DNA of 55,094 bases from Thermoanaerobacter thermocopriae JCM 7501 (GCF_001310975.1 NZ_BAZY01000013.1:1-55094), one strand, 5' to 3'. Shown: positions 18,732-29,016, counted from the stretch's first letter. Numbers and translations are program-made. The notes: generated from the letters alone by a model not told the origin.

Positions 18732-19001
18732 ATGACAACAGCTAATACTACTGCAAAAGATAATGCGGCGACTACCAAGAAAAAGGGCAGAAAAGCGAAA
18801 AAGCGCGTTTGTGCTTTCTGCACAGATAATATAGATAAGATTGATTACAAAGATGTGGCCAGGCTACGTAAGTATATTACAGAAAGAGGGAAAATTCTGC
18901 CGAGAAGAATAACGGGAAACTGTGCAAGGCATCAAAGGCAGCTTACAAGAGCTATTAAAAGAGCAAGACAAATAGCACTACTACCATATACAGTAGAATA
19001 A
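18732..19001 (+). CDS. rpsR: 30S ribosomal protein S18
   Basis: Binds with S6 near the mRNA path of the small subunit. The core [33 protein letters not shown] and CARHQRQL is unmistakable. Cys-x2-Cys and Cys-x2-His pairs are kept, so this is the zinc-binding form. 89 aa with a Thr/Ala/Lys-rich N-terminal extension of about 18 residues. The ribosome site is aaaaggaggttgaagg. Confidence 0.96.
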   Translation: MTTANTTAKDNAATTKKKGRKAKKRVCAFCTDNIDKIDYKDVARLRKYITERGKILPRRITGNCARHQRQLTRAIKRARQIALLPYTVE

Positions 19002-19013
19002 TGATATAATTAT

Positions 19014-19036
19014 AAGAGGGCAATGCCCTCTTTTAG
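19014..19036 (+). terminator. Terminator after rpsR
   Basis: AAGAGGGC (19014-19021) pairs with GCCCTCTT (19025-19032), followed by T-rich sequence. It closes the rpsF-ssb-rpsR operon. Confidence 0.85.
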
Positions 19037-19081
19037 TTTACTGTTTAAAAAAGCTGTCAAAAATAAAGGTGGAATGGAAAA

Positions 19082-19387
19082 ATGAAAAATAACCTTGAGA
19101 TTGCCAAAAATATTATGAACATTGAAAATTTAAAAATAAACCTCTTGGGAAAAGTATATTCTCTTTTTAAAGCTTTTAATGAAGATGAAGATGGAGAAGT
19201 GTTGAGAGACAATCTTTGTGATATTTTAATTTTTGCCTACTTATTAGGAGAGAAATTGGGCTATGACTTTGAAGAAATGGATGAAGCGGTGATAAAAAAA
19301 CTCAAACTTCAAGTTATTGATAAAAATGAAGGTGAATATAATTTTTCTGGACTACAAAGATACATAAATAGTAGAAAACGGGAGTGA
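19082..19387 (+). CDS. MazG-like family protein
   Basis: 101-aa helical protein with the shape of the short MazG-like group: an N-terminal helix (NIENLKINLLGKVYSLFKAF), then DNLCDILIFAYLLGEKLGYD and a basic tail. It lacks the full set of EExxE/ED metal ligands of active MazG pyrophosphohydrolases as far as can be seen, so activity is uncertain. Four bases separate it from yybS, so they are probably one transcript. A ribosome site (aaaggtgga) precedes it. Confidence 0.7.
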   Translation: MKNNLEIAKNIMNIENLKINLLGKVYSLFKAFNEDEDGEVLRDNLCDILIFAYLLGEKLGYDFEEMDEAVIKKLKLQVIDKNEGEYNFSGLQRYINSRKRE

Positions 19388-19391
19388 TTTA

Positions 19392-20300
19392 ATGGATTTA
19401 CGAAAACTTACCAATGCGGCAATGATGACAGCAATTGCTGTAATAATGACGTTAATAGGAGTGTATATTCCACCACTATTCGTACTGTTTTTTTTAATAC
19501 CAGTTCCCGTTGCTATAACTTGTATAAGAAGCTCTAAATCTTATGCTATTGCATCATCTTTTGCAGTATTTATTGTAAATGTAATTTTTGTAGATATAGC
19601 TACAGCTTTTATAAGTTTATTTTTTGCCTTTCAAGGACTTGCTATGGGCTATTTAATATTGAAAAAACGTAGAGCTAGTGAAACTGTTATTGATACCTCT
19701 ATTGTGTCAATATTTGGGATAGTTATAATATTGTACTTAACAAAAGTAGCCTTCAAAGTAAATGTGTTTGATTTGTTTTTTAAGACAATTGATATAAGCA
19801 CAAAAGAAGTATTATCTATTTATCAAGGGCATCCAAACTTTTCGGCTATAAGAAGCAATTTATTAGCGGTTCAAGAAATACTAAAGATGACTTTACCTGC
19901 ATCCATACTAGTTACAGTTGTGGCTGTTATTTTAGTTAATTATATAATTATATCCAAAGTCTTAAAAACTCAAAGGGTCTATATAGAAGCACTTCCTCCT
20001 TTTGAAGAATGGAAAATGCCTTATATAACAGGATGGATTTTTATTGGAGTGTTGTTATATCAATATTTTCTAAAGCAACCGGAAGCAATAACTACTAATA
20101 TAATAGCATTGCTCTCTCTGGGTTTTACACTAGGAGGTTTGGCAGTAGTAAGATATTATTTAATTCATAGATTGAAGATGAAATCATTGGCTGCTAACTT
20201 AATCCTTGTATTTTTATTTCTTTTTCCTCTTACCTCTTGGTTACTTTTCGTAATAGGTATTGTGGATACTAGCTTGAATTTAAGAAAATATATGAATTAA
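19392..20300 (+). CDS. yybS: YybS family membrane protein (DUF2232)
   Basis: 302-aa integral membrane protein with about eight hydrophobic segments (for example near 10-30, 35-55, 60-90, 105-125, 170-195, 215-235, 240-265 and 275-295). It belongs to the DUF2232 family, and its place directly before gdpP, rplI and dnaB matches Bacillus yybS. The substrate or role is unknown; the fold resembles small-solute transporter S-components, which is inference. Confidence 0.85.
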   Translation: MDLRKLTNAAMMTAIAVIMTLIGVYIPPLFVLFFLIPVPVAITCIRSSKSYAIASSFAVFIVNVIFVDIATAFISLFFAFQGLAMGYLILKKRRASETVIDTSIVSIFGIVIILYLTKVAFKVNVFDLFFKTIDISTKEVLSIYQGHPNFSAIRSNLLAVQEILKMTLPASILVTVVAVILVNYIIISKVLKTQRVYIEALPPFEEWKMPYITGWIFIGVLLYQYFLKQPEAITTNIIALLSLGFTLGGLAVVRYYLIHRLKMKSLAANLILVFLFLFPLTSWLLFVIGIVDTSLNLRKYMN

Positions 20301-20326
20301 CAAGTTAAAAAACGAGAGGTGTTTTT

Positions 20327-22294
20327 GTGGACAAGAAATTTTATAAAGTAATTTCTTCTGTCAATGTGGTAAATATTTTGCTATCAGCTCTCTTAATAGC
20401 CATAATGTTTTACTACAACAAGATAATTGCTTTTATTTCATTAATCATTTTTCTTTTGGTGCTTTTACGTGATTACTACGAAATAAAGAAAAAACGTTTA
20501 GAGTTAGATAAATACATAGAAAATATATTTTTCAATGTTGACAAAGCATCAAAAAGCCTTTTAGCAAGGATGCCAATTCCTGCTGTTGTGTTAAATAGTA
20601 AGGGGGAGATCCTGTGGTATAACGTAAGCTATTCTCAGGCTTTTAATGAAAATGAAGAGATAAAAAAGCTGGTAAAAAAATACACAGAAGGCAAAGCAGA
20701 TGAGAAAAAGAACCAAATAGAATTCAACGGTCGCTACTATTCTGTGTTAAAAATAGATTCTCAAACAAAAAGAAAAAAAAGAGAAGACTTAAGTTGTACT
20801 CTTTTGTTTCTTGATAACACTGAATACTTTAGGCTTAAAAAATCTTTAGCTTCCGATAGACCCGTGGTAGGGCATGTAATAATTGACAACTATGAAGAAG
20901 CGATGATGGCAGTAGAAGATATTAAAAAAGCGGTGGTTTCTTCAGAAATAGAAAAAAAACTTTCAGAATGGGCTTTTTCAATAAAAGCCTTTATGAAAAA
21001 ATATGATGATGATAAATACTTTGTTATATTTAAAGAGGAAGGATTAAAGACGTTGGAAGAAAATAAATTTGAAATATTGGATAAAGTAAGAGAAATTGGG
21101 GAAGAAATAAAAATTCCTTTAACTTTGAGCATAGGAATTGGAGCGAATGCCAATGACTTTTTAGCCTTAAATGAATACGCCTCTAGTGCTTTAGACTTAG
21201 CATTAGGGCGAGGTGGAGATCAAGCAGTAATAAAAAGAGGAGATAAAATTTCATTTTATGGAGGAAGAACACAAGCTGTTGAGAAGAGGACAAAAGTAAA
21301 GGCGAGAGTAATTGCTCATGCCATAAGAGATCTTATAAAAGAATCTTCTACGATTTTTATAATGGGACATGACTTTATGGATTTCGACTCATTAGGGGCT
21401 GCGATTGGCATGTATAGAGCCTGCATGTCTTTAGGTAAAAAAGCCTATATAGTATTAGATAAGTCTAATGTAGCGATAGATGAATTGGTAAAGAAAATAC
21501 AAAACACAAAAGGCTATGAAGATTTATTTATAAAAAGTAGTGAAGTTAAAAATACGGTAGACCAAAACAGCCTTTTAATAGTGGTTGATACCCATAGACC
21601 AAGTCATCTTACTTATCCCGAGATTGTAGATATTATAGACAGAATAGCTGTAATAGACCACCATAGAAGAGGAAAAGAGTTTATTGACAAAGCCTTGCTT
21701 GTTTATTTAGAGCCTTATGCTTCTTCTGCTAGCGAATTAGTCACAGAAATTTTGCAGTATATAGTAGACAAGATTGACATAAAACCTATAGAAGCTGAGG
21801 CTTTAATGGCGGGAATATCGGTGGATACAAAAAATTTCACCTTCAGGACAGGCTCTAGGACTTTTGAAGCAGCCTCATTTTTGAGAAGAAAGGGTGCAGA
21901 TACAACCTCTGTTAAGCAGCTTTTCCAAAATGACATAGAGTCTTATATAATAAAATCTTCGATAGTGAAAAATGCCGAGATACTGGATAATGGCATTGCA
22001 ATAGCAGTTAGCCCTCCAAATGCCAACAATCTCATCATAGCCCAAGCTGCTGATGAGCTCCTTACAATAAAGGGAGTACAAGCCTCTTTTGTTCTTTTAA
22101 AAAGAGAAGAAGATGTAGCCATAAGCGGACGCTCTCTTGGAGACATAAATGTTCAAATTATCCTTGAAAAGCTCGGTGGAGGAGGACATTTAACTGTTGC
22201 AGGAGCTCAGGTCAAAAAACCTATAGAAGAAGTACTGCAAGACTTAAAAAATGCTATTAAAGAATATTTTGAGGAGGAAGGGGAAGATAAATGA
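20327..22294 (+). CDS. gdpP: Cyclic-di-AMP phosphodiesterase GdpP (YybT)
   Basis: Hydrolyses the second messenger c-di-AMP to pApA. Domains in order: two membrane helices (about 8-28 and 30-46), a PAS-like domain (about 75-150), a degenerate GGDEF domain (about 175-300) and a DHH/DHHA1 phosphodiesterase (about 335-655). The catalytic blocks are [31 protein letters not shown] and the C-terminal [12 protein letters not shown]. The GTG start at 20327 follows gagaggtg. 655 aa, full length. It overlaps rplI by four bases. Confidence 0.94.
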   Translation: MDKKFYKVISSVNVVNILLSALLIAIMFYYNKIIAFISLIIFLLVLLRDYYEIKKKRLELDKYIENIFFNVDKASKSLLARMPIPAVVLNSKGEILWYNVSYSQAFNENEEIKKLVKKYTEGKADEKKNQIEFNGRYYSVLKIDSQTKRKKREDLSCTLLFLDNTEYFRLKKSLASDRPVVGHVIIDNYEEAMMAVEDIKKAVVSSEIEKKLSEWAFSIKAFMKKYDDDKYFVIFKEEGLKTLEENKFEILDKVREIGEEIKIPLTLSIGIGANANDFLALNEYASSALDLALGRGGDQAVIKRGDKISFYGGRTQAVEKRTKVKARVIAHAIRDLIKESSTIFIMGHDFMDFDSLGAAIGMYRACMSLGKKAYIVLDKSNVAIDELVKKIQNTKGYEDLFIKSSEVKNTVDQNSLLIVVDTHRPSHLTYPEIVDIIDRIAVIDHHRRGKEFIDKALLVYLEPYASSASELVTEILQYIVDKIDIKPIEAEALMAGISVDTKNFTFRTGSRTFEAASFLRRKGADTTSVKQLFQNDIESYIIKSSIVKNAEILDNGIAIAVSPPNANNLIIAQAADELLTIKGVQASFVLLKREEDVAISGRSLGDINVQIILEKLGGGGHLTVAGAQVKKPIEEVLQDLKNAIKEYFEEEGEDK

Positions 22295-22734
22295 AAGTCA
22301 TATTAGTGAAAGATGTTAAAAATATAGGTAAAGCAGGAGAAATTGTAAATGTCAGTGACGGCTATGGGAGAAATTATCTTCTTCCAAGAGGACTTGCCAT
22401 AGAGGCTACAGAATCCAACATAAAAGTGCTTAATGAAAAGAAAAAGGCGGAAGAGAAAAAGAGACAGCAAGAATTAGAAGAAGCAAAAAAATTAGCTCAA
22501 GACCTTTCAAATATTAGCCTGGTTTTAAAAGTAAAAGCAGGAGAAAATGGCAAACTCTTTGGCTCTGTAACTTCGAAAGATGTAGAGAAAGCTTTAAAGG
22601 AGAAAGGCTTTGACATTGATAAGAAAAAAATATCTTTTGACGAGAGTATAAAGACTACAGGTACCTATTATGTAGACATAAAACTTTATCAAGGAGTCAC
22701 AGCAAAAATGAAGGTAGATGTTGTGGCAGAGTAA
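22291..22734 (+). CDS. rplI: 50S ribosomal protein L9
   Basis: Two-domain large-subunit protein joined by a long helix. The N-terminal domain begins [19 protein letters not shown] with the signature [13 protein letters not shown]; the linker is Lys/Glu-rich (about residues 50-72) and the C-terminal domain has [16 protein letters not shown]. 147 aa. Its ATG overlaps the gdpP stop, and dnaB follows after 22 bases. Confidence 0.96.
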   Translation: MKVILVKDVKNIGKAGEIVNVSDGYGRNYLLPRGLAIEATESNIKVLNEKKKAEEKKRQQELEEAKKLAQDLSNISLVLKVKAGENGKLFGSVTSKDVEKALKEKGFDIDKKKISFDESIKTTGTYYVDIKLYQGVTAKMKVDVVAE

Positions 22735-22756
22735 TTAAAGCAAGGGGGAATAAAGG

Positions 22757-24084
22757 ATGGAGTGGAGCAAAATCCCTCCCCAAAACATAGAAGCTGAACA
22801 ATCTGTCTTAGGGTCAATGCTTCTATCTAGGGATGCCATAATAGACGTTTCTGAAATACTAAAAGCAGAGGACTTTTATAAAGAGTCTCACAAAAAATTA
22901 TTCGATGTAATGATGGAGATGTTTGAAAAAGACATCCCCGTTGACCTTGTGACAGTGGTTGATGAACTTAGAAAGCGTAACATGTTAGAAGCTATTGGCG
23001 GAATTGATTATATAGCAAGTCTGTCTTCAAATGTCATCACCACTGCTAATGTATCTTACTATGCAAAGCTTATAAAAGAAAAAGCTACATTGAGAAGACT
23101 TATTGAGGCCTCATCAGAGATTATGGAGTTAAGTTACGAAGGAGATGACGTAGAAACTGTCCTTGACATAGCAGAACAAAAAATATTTGATATAGCTCAG
23201 GGAAGAAACACTACTAATTTTTCACCTATAAAAGACGTGTTAATGAATACCTTTTATAAAATAGAGGAACTTTATAAAAACAAAGGACAGCTCACAGGTA
23301 TTCCCTCTGGCTTTCCTGACCTTGACTTAAAAACTGCTGGCTTTCAGCCTCTGACTTTATATTAGTCGCAGCAAGACCTTCAATGGGAAAAACCTCTTTT
23401 GCTTTAAATATTGCTCAAAATGCAGCTCTTTTGACAGGCCTTCCTGTTGCCATATTTAGCTTAGAGATGTCAAAAGAGCAGCTGGTAAACAGGCTTATCT
23501 GTTCTACTGCCAATATAGATAGCCAAAAGCTTAGGACAGGAAATCTTGATGAAGACGACTGGATGAAACTGGCGGCTGCGATGACTCCTCTTTCTAAAGC
23601 TCCTATTTACATTGACGACACTCCTGGAATTGGCGTAATGGACATAAGAGCGAAGTGCAGGCGCCTCAAACTGGAAAAAGGATTAGGGCTGGTGATGATA
23701 GATTATCTGCAGCTTATGCAAGGGAGAGGAAAGGCAGAAAACAGGCAGCAAGAAATTTCAGAAATATCGAGGTCTCTTAAAAGTTTGGCAAGAGAATTAA
23801 ATGTTCCTGTAATTACCCTTTCACAGCTTTCCCGCGCACCTGAGTCTAGGTCAGACCACAGACCTATTTTGAGCGATTTGAGAGAATCTGGAGCAATAGA
23901 GCAGGACGCTGACATAGTAATGTTTTTGTACAGAGATGATTATTATCATAAAGATTCTGAAAAGAAAAACATAGCAGAAGTTATAATTGCAAAGCACAGA
24001 AATGGACCCACAGGTACAGTTGAACTTTTATGGCTTGCACAGTATACAAAATTTGTAAGTCTTGATAAATATAGAACGGAATAA
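22757..24084 (+). CDS. dnaB: Replicative DNA helicase DnaB; one-base frameshift
   Basis: Hexameric helicase of the replication fork. The N-terminal domain starts [18 protein letters not shown]. The frame stops at about 23365 within GFQPLTLY; the usual sequence [20 protein letters not shown] returns if one T is added near 23351 (cctctgac). The P-loop is then [10 protein letters not shown], and later [16 protein letters not shown] and [15 protein letters not shown] are all present, for about 442 aa. As an essential gene at its usual site after rplI, it must be intact in the cell, so this is a sequence error. Confidence 0.94.
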
Positions 24085-24120
24085 TCTTTAGTTTGCTTTT
24101 AAGAAGGGATGAAAGTCATT

Positions 24121-24798
24121 ATGTCCGATTTTGATTACCTTAAAAAAGTCCCTTATTTTAATGAACTGGAGGATAAGTCCCTTGAAGAGATACATAAGAT
24201 CTCTATCATAAAATCTTTTAAAAAAGGTTCTATTATTTTCATGGAGGGGGAAAAGGGAGAAGCTATATATTTTGTAAGATCGGGCAAAGTTAAAATATCA
24301 AAAACCTCTTCTACGGGGAAAGAGTACATTATTAAAATAATGGAAAAAGGAGACATATTTGCTGAATCTGTCCTATTTGTTGGTGGAGAATATCCTGCAA
24401 CTGCAGAGGCTATAGAGGATTCCGAAGTAATTGTACTTAAAAATCAAGACATAGAAAATTTAATACTGAAAAATAGCGAAATAGCCTTAAGCATTATTAA
24501 ACTTATGGCAAAAAGGTTAAAAAATGTAGCTGTGATAATAGAAAATCTTGCTTTAAGAGATTCCATCGGCAGAACGGCTTCTGTGCTTCTTACATTCGCA
24601 AAAGAGAGAGGAATAAACACAAAAGAGGGAATTTTATTAGATTTAAATCTCAATAGGCAAGACCTTGCTAACATAGTCGGTACCTCAAGAGAAAATGTCA
24701 CAAGGATTTTAAGTCAATTAGATAAAGAGGGGGTAATACGCCTTGACAGGCAGAGAATATTAATTAAAGATATAGAAAAGCTTAAAGAGATGCTGTAG
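24121..24798 (+). CDS. Crp/Fnr family transcriptional regulator
   Basis: About 225 aa. An N-terminal cyclic-nucleotide-binding fold (about 10-120) with IIFMEGEKGEAIYFVRSGKVKI and KGDIFAESVLF is followed by a long dimer helix and a winged helix (about 150-225) with LNRQDLANIVGTSRENVTRI. The Fnr iron-sulfur cysteines are absent. The start is taken as 24121; the earlier ATG at 24109 lies too close to the agaaggg ribosome site. The effector and targets cannot be told. Confidence 0.9.
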   Translation: MSDFDYLKKVPYFNELEDKSLEEIHKISIIKSFKKGSIIFMEGEKGEAIYFVRSGKVKISKTSSTGKEYIIKIMEKGDIFAESVLFVGGEYPATAEAIEDSEVIVLKNQDIENLILKNSEIALSIIKLMAKRLKNVAVIIENLALRDSIGRTASVLLTFAKERGINTKEGILLDLNLNRQDLANIVGTSRENVTRILSQLDKEGVIRLDRQRILIKDIEKLKEML

Positions 24799-24799
24799 T

Positions 24800-24932
24800 G
24801 ATATTTTTCCTTCCAATCACTAAAAAAATAACTTACAGGCACTTCAAGTTTTTCAGCTATATAAATAAGTTGCTCTAAAGAAGGCAATGTTTTGCCATTT
24901 TCAATTCTGCTTAAGACAACCCTCTTCATAAA
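24800..24932 (-). pseudogene. XRE helix-turn-helix fragment (second regulator of cassette A)
   Basis: On the minus strand this reads MKRVVLSRIENGKTLPSLEQ and then LIYIAEKLEVPVSYFFSD, the second half of an XRE DNA-binding domain. The first helix is missing and nothing resembling a TPR domain follows before the converging crp-type gene. It lies directly after the C-terminus of another regulator (24936-25298), so it is the start of a second tandem regulator gene that has been deleted. Confidence 0.6.
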
Positions 24933-24935
24933 TAT

Positions 24936-25298
24936 CACCACATAAAGTTCATTTCAAGACTTTTTTGAGGATTTTCTGTTTTTTTGAGTATCAAAGAGAT
25001 ATTCATTAAAATTCTAACTTCCATATCACTGTAAACAAAATCAGCGTAATTGGAAAGAGCAGGGATAGTAACTTTCATTGCTTCTTCAAGCTTTTTCATA
25101 GCCTTTTCATAATCTTTATTGACAGTTTTTTCAAAAACAGATTCGGCGAGAAATAAAAGTTGTTTTTTCAATTTTTCTAAGAGTATCCCTATTAATAAAA
25201 CTATACTCAGAAACATCAATTTGAGAAAGGCCTAAAGATTTTCTTATATTTTTCAATTCTTCTCCGAAGCCTTCCAGGTCGTAATAGAATCCATCCAT
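24936..25298 (-). pseudogene. XRE-TPR regulator remnant, cassette A
   Basis: From an ATG at 25298 with ribosome site ggggtg the minus strand reads MDGFYYDLEGFGEELKNIRK and then SLGLSQIDVSEYSFINRDTLRKIE, the start of an XRE domain. After a frameshift it continues as helical sequence with LAESVFEKTVNKDYEKAMKK and LMNISLILKKTENPQKSLEM, ending NFMW. This looks like an XRE-TPR protein whose middle (several hundred residues in the family) is deleted. The ending recurs, diverged, in the repeats at 26875 and 30448. RRNPP-type quorum regulators share this architecture. Confidence 0.6.
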
Positions 25299-25398
25299 TT
25301 TTTAACACCCCATGCAGATTCAAATCGGCTTGTAATTGTTTCTTTTACCATGTATTATATAAATAAGGAAAGAAAAAGTAAAGGGAAGTGAGGATGGA

Positions 25399-25489
25399 AT
25401 GAAAAAGAATAGGAGATAGAAAGGTAGTACCATTAGGAGAAGAGGATGCAATAGACTTGCATTATGTAATTCCAAGGGGAGTGACGTAA
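25399..25489 (+). pseudogene. Short degenerate ORF divergent from regulator remnant A
   Basis: An ATG at 25399 behind gtgagg starts MKKNR and, with one base shift, continues GDRKVVPLGEEDAIDLHY to VIPRGVT and a stop. It lies about 100 bases from the regulator start, in the place where the peptide genes sit in cassettes B and C, but lacks a hydrophobic leader. Its relation to them is uncertain. Confidence 0.25.
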
Positions 25490-25580
25490 GTTTACACTAA
25501 AATTTAATTTTTAGGGCATTGATCATAAAATAGAAAAGACAAGAGATTAAAGATTCGATAAAAAGAATGGAAGGTGTCAT

Positions 25581-26137
25581 ATGAGAGTGAATTGTTACTT
25601 AAAGCTTAGTTTTCTTGGATAAAAGTTTTAAAAAAATGTAATTATAGTTTTACTGATTAGTATTAATATTATTCCAAGTTTTGCTACTTTTACCCAGAAT
25701 TATATACGTCATTATGCATGGTCAAGCGATTGGGGCATGAAAATTTTCTTTTTTACGTAAATTACAGTGCTTCTAATTACATTGATTACCCCATGAAGTC
25801 TATTGGTGATCATTATGTTGCTGCTTTTAACAACTTGCCAAATCATCCTGAAATAGGTAATGGCAATTGTCACTTGGTAGGTGTTGATGTTGTTGATGCT
25901 AGTTCTGGAGTTTTAATTGGTACAATAGATACTTCAAAATTCGTAAAAAATCCGAATGGTTCGATTTGGAATCCAAATACATTAATATATTTTGATTTGT
26001 ATAGTTCTTATACAATCAATTATTATTCTACGACAACAAAAACTGTTAATTCTACTGCAAAGACCCTTTTCCAATTAGATCCTAGTTGGATACCGAGTAG
26101 TTGGACTGACTATACGACTTTAACATTTAGCTTTTGA
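25581..26137 (+). CDS. Predicted secreted protein of unknown function, with frameshifts
   Basis: An ATG at 25581 behind ggaaggtg gives a short start (MRVNCYLKLSF). A second frame carries a hydrophobic leader (NVIIVLLISINIIPSFA) and TFTQNYIRHYAWSSDWGM. A third, from about 25740, gives the main body, with NYIDYPMKSIGDHYVAAFNN and WNPNTLIYFDLYSSYTINYY, ending TFSF. Together they make a secreted protein of about 185 aa rich in Tyr, Ser, Thr and Asn, probably beta-structured. The shifts may be sequence errors or decay. The gene ends 14 bases before a SurA-like gene, suggesting a pair. Confidence 0.5.
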
Positions 26138-26151
26138 GGAGGTGAATTGAA

Positions 26152-26868
26152 GTGAAAAAAGGAAAAACTTTAATTTTAATTAGTTTGAGTATTTTTCTGA
26201 TATTTATTTTAGCTATTGTTGCTTTTTCATTTTCAGAAGCAAATCCGCAAGAAAAAGCAAATGAATTACAATTTAATAATGTTGTGGAAAAAGTATCTGC
26301 CTTTTTTAAAAGCAACAAGGATAAATTACAGATTGATAAAGGTGACATGATTGCAGAAGTTAATGGTATACCGATATACAAAAATGAATTTGAATTACGG
26401 AAGGAGTTAACATTAGCACCAGGAGTACAAACAGATAATTTAGATGATTATATATTGCAAAAGTTGATCAAGGAAAAAGTACAAGAATATCTGGCAAATA
26501 AATACAATGTAAAAGTTTCGCAAAATGAGATAAATGCATATATAGAAAAAGAAAAAAAGGAATTTAACGAGTATCCCGAAGCAAAGAAAAAATTAAACGA
26601 ATTGATTGCTGCAAGCGGTATGACAGAAGATGAATATTGGAATACTTATGAAAAATACAATGCAAAAAGGATATTGCTGTTTAGCAAATTGAATAATTAT
26701 ATTATAGAAGAAGGAATAAAGAGCGGGAAATTGAAAAAGGCCGAAGAGATGACAAACGACGTGCAAAATGAATACAAAAGGTATGTTGACAGTATAATAG
26801 ATGAATATCTAAAAAGTGCTAAAATATCAATTAACAATAAATATAAAGATATGTTTAAAGACTTTTGA
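26152..26868 (+). CDS. Membrane-anchored SurA/PrsA N-domain protein without a PPIase domain
   Basis: 238 aa from a GTG with ribosome site gaggaggtg. Residues 7-27 form a signal anchor. Residues about 63-200 resemble the SurA_N chaperone domain: MIAEVNGIPIYKNEFELRKE, then KEKVQEYLANKYNVKVSQNE and YWNTYEKYNAKRIL. The parvulin isomerase domain that follows in PrsA is absent. It may be an extracytoplasmic chaperone for the secreted protein encoded just upstream; that is inference. The protein ends at the border of the 334-bp repeat. Confidence 0.65.
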   Translation: MKKGKTLILISLSIFLIFILAIVAFSFSEANPQEKANELQFNNVVEKVSAFFKSNKDKLQIDKGDMIAEVNGIPIYKNEFELRKELTLAPGVQTDNLDDYILQKLIKEKVQEYLANKYNVKVSQNEINAYIEKEKKEFNEYPEAKKKLNELIAASGMTEDEYWNTYEKYNAKRILLFSKLNNYIIEEGIKSGKLKKAEEMTNDVQNEYKRYVDSIIDEYLKSAKISINNKYKDMFKDF

Positions 26869-26874
26869 GAACAT

Positions 26875-27208
26875 TGCCCAGACGCTGGGGACGGTTCCTT
26901 ATGTATGAAGACAAAAATCCCTCCTTAAAATGGGGGATTTTCCTTATGTTGCCTATTAGAAAACTGTAATCCACACAGTTCACGTTGAGAAAGCTTCTTT
27001 TGAAGCCTTAAAGACTTTATTTTAGTGCCAATAGGAATATTCATAAATATTACCACATAAAGTTTAAATTTTCAGATAATTTATTTCAAAAAATTTCCTT
27101 TATTCTTTTTAAACTATTGATTTTACTATTCTTGAGGTTTTTTCTAAAATTTCTGTCATGCAACTTAAAGTTACAGTTTATCATTTTTTCAATGGCGATA
27201 TATGAAAA
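26875..27208. repeat. 334-bp direct repeat, copy B, carrying regulator remnants
   Basis: Nearly identical (about nine in ten bases by eye) to 30448-30780. On the minus strand it encodes the end of a TPR-type protein (degenerate, closing LSENLNFMW with a stop inside) and then, from an ATG at 27044, an XRE start: NIPIGTKIKSLRLQKKLSQR, then ELCGLQFSNR, ending shortly after. Its right end lies by the SurA-like gene and contains gacgctggggacggttcc. It is therefore a fragment of a tandem regulator locus that was copied as a block. Confidence 0.8.
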
Positions 27209-27346
27209 TGTTTAAAAAATCAAAGATGAGAGAGGTAAATTTAAGTAACCGGCTGTAAAAGATTCTTATCAATATTTTCTAATATTATATCACTTTTACT
27301 TGAAAGTATAAAAATGTTATTATGAAGGTAGAGGAAATGTATGGGG

Positions 27347-27518
27347 GTGAGAAAAACTGAGAAAAATTATAGCATTGTTGAGTTTAGTGGTGCTACTTAC
27401 AGGTGTGTTTAGTTATTTTAAGGTAAATATAAGTCCTGTGCACAATAACACATCCTACAAATATTTTATCGCAAATGAGAAAGAGCCAAGAGTTCATGGA
27501 GAAGAAAGAAGTGATTAG
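27347..27518 (+). CDS. Short secreted peptide precursor, cassette B
   Basis: About 53 aa behind a strong ribosome site (gggggtga). It reads LRKIIALLSLVVLLTGVFSY and then FKVNISPVHNNTSYKYFIAN, ending EKEPRVHGEERSD: a basic tip, a hydrophobic leader and a short polar tail. No ATG is in frame. Either CTG at 27357 is used or the A-run after the GTG at 27347 has a miscount that would join GTG AGA AAA to this frame. It diverges from regulator repeat B, the layout of regulator/peptide signalling pairs. It has no family known to the annotator. Confidence 0.45.
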
Positions 27519-27542
27519 TAATTAAGTAGAAGAGAATTATAA

Positions 27543-27635
27543 GTAAAGGAGGGTACCCATATAAAAGATGTAAAAACGGTACAAAAATATTTGGTAGCGG
27601 AAGAAAGAGAACCAACAGAGAGGATAAAGTATTAG
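27543..27635 (+). pseudogene. Second peptide tail related to cassette B peptide
   Basis: An open frame from 27543 without a start reads KEGTHIKDVKTVQKYLVAEE and REPTERIKY, then stops. KYLVAEEREP matches KYFIANEKEP at the end of the preceding peptide, so this is a duplicated tail that has lost its leader. The 300 bases after it, to the gene at 27939, hold no recognisable feature except a ribosome site. Confidence 0.35.
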
Positions 27636-27938
27636 AGTATTTTCAATTATTTGTAATGATTTTTATCTCTGGGATGGGTTGTGAAAATAAATCAATAAAT
27701 TAGGTTGCTTTCTTAAGGAGTAGTAAAAATATTTGCAGAAAAAATAGGTATAAGGGAACAATAGGAGAAAATGTAATCCAGTTACTTAGGTGAATGTTAA
27801 GCCAATGATGGAAAAAATGAGAACTTCATATTTTGTTGAGGTATTTATTGTTTCTGCAAAACATTGTATCCGAAAGGATTGAAGTCCTGAACCTTTATTA
27901 AGTTTATAAATTGAACCGTAATGAGAGGAGGATAGTAA

Positions 27939-28983
27939 ATGAAAAAATTTTTAGTTGTAATTACCATTCTGTGCTTAATATTAGGGATGGTTACAACTTT
28001 AGGAGCACAAGAAAGTAATAAAGAACAGAATTTTATTGTTGTAACATCCGATAGAATTCGTTACGAACCAAATGCAGATTCTTGGAATCTAGGATTTTCT
28101 TTGCTTACGGTTTCAGATTTAAAATCTAAGCCAATTTTAAAATCTATATCTGTAAATGGTGTAGATATAAAAGAATCCCTAGCAGTTGTACCGTCTGAAT
28201 TTCCGATAAACAAATTTAAAGGATTAACCACGAGCCAGCTAAAGCGTTGGAATGAACTTCGTAAGGCCTACCATAAAGGAACATAGTCCTCAAAGAGGCA
28301 TTGATAATATATGGGGAAATTCAAGCTTATCTTCTGCAGCTATTGCTCATCCTACAGGGAATCCTCCGTGGACTGACTGGTCTGTTGTCAGATACTCGGG
28401 TATCGAACTGATGTCGGGATATTTGCAGCTCAAATTTGATGATGGGGCAAGCCCAATGGTTAGATGGCGTTCGGAACTCACGAGGCTTTTGCCTGATGCC
28501 TTTAATTATATCTATCGCCCTTCTGCTCGCACTGGAGACGATTGGCATGCGGAATTCTATGAGCCCAATCCAGAGGGTTATGTGACTTTTATTAATACCT
28601 CAGGTTCAACTAGCAAGTTCGCGGTAGATTCAGCATTGCTCAGAGGTAAAACCGTGGCAAGCCGAGATGGAGGGCTTGGCTATTTCTACTTTGAAAGAAA
28701 TGGGACAACAAAGCATATCGGTGAAACACTTACTGGAGTTCCTGCTAATTCAAGAATTAATATATATTTGACATTCAAACCTGTTAATTCTGGAAGTTAC
28801 ACCATAAAAATTTATAAAGATAACAAAATCTCTGAGATTTTTAGCCAAACAGGTTCGTATTCTAGTGGTGTTACCTATAATATGTCTGGTTCCTTTATAT
28901 TTGATGGCGGGCAACACTATTATTACCTTTATATCTCTGGACCAGATTATATATATTCAACACCAATTTATGTGTCGAATTAG
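27939..28983 (+). CDS. Predicted secreted protein of unknown function, one frameshift
   Basis: From an ATG at 27939 (ribosome site gagaggagg) the product begins with a signal peptide (MKKFLVVITILCLILGMVTT, cleavage after about LGA). The first frame ends at 28286; from about 28265 another frame continues with SPQRGIDNIWGNSSLSSAAI and WHAEFYEPNPEGYVTFINTS, to SGPDYIYSTPIYVSN. Joined, it is about 347 aa. The C-terminal half alternates Tyr, Ser, Thr and Gly in strand-like periods (SGSYTIKIYKDNKISEIF), suggesting a beta-sandwich. No catalytic motif is recognised. A strong terminator follows. Confidence 0.6.
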
Positions 28984-29016
28984 ACTTAATTTATTAAAAA
29001 AATAATTTAATATAAA

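Noticed and set aside
22757-24084. dnaB as two genes, an intein relic or a programmed frameshift
   Set aside because: One added T restores the exact family sequence with no extra residues, and no slippery signal or splicing motif is present.
25581-26137. Antimicrobial toxin or bacteriocin
   Set aside because: There is a leader and a polar body but no cleavage motif, immunity gene or export gene beside it.
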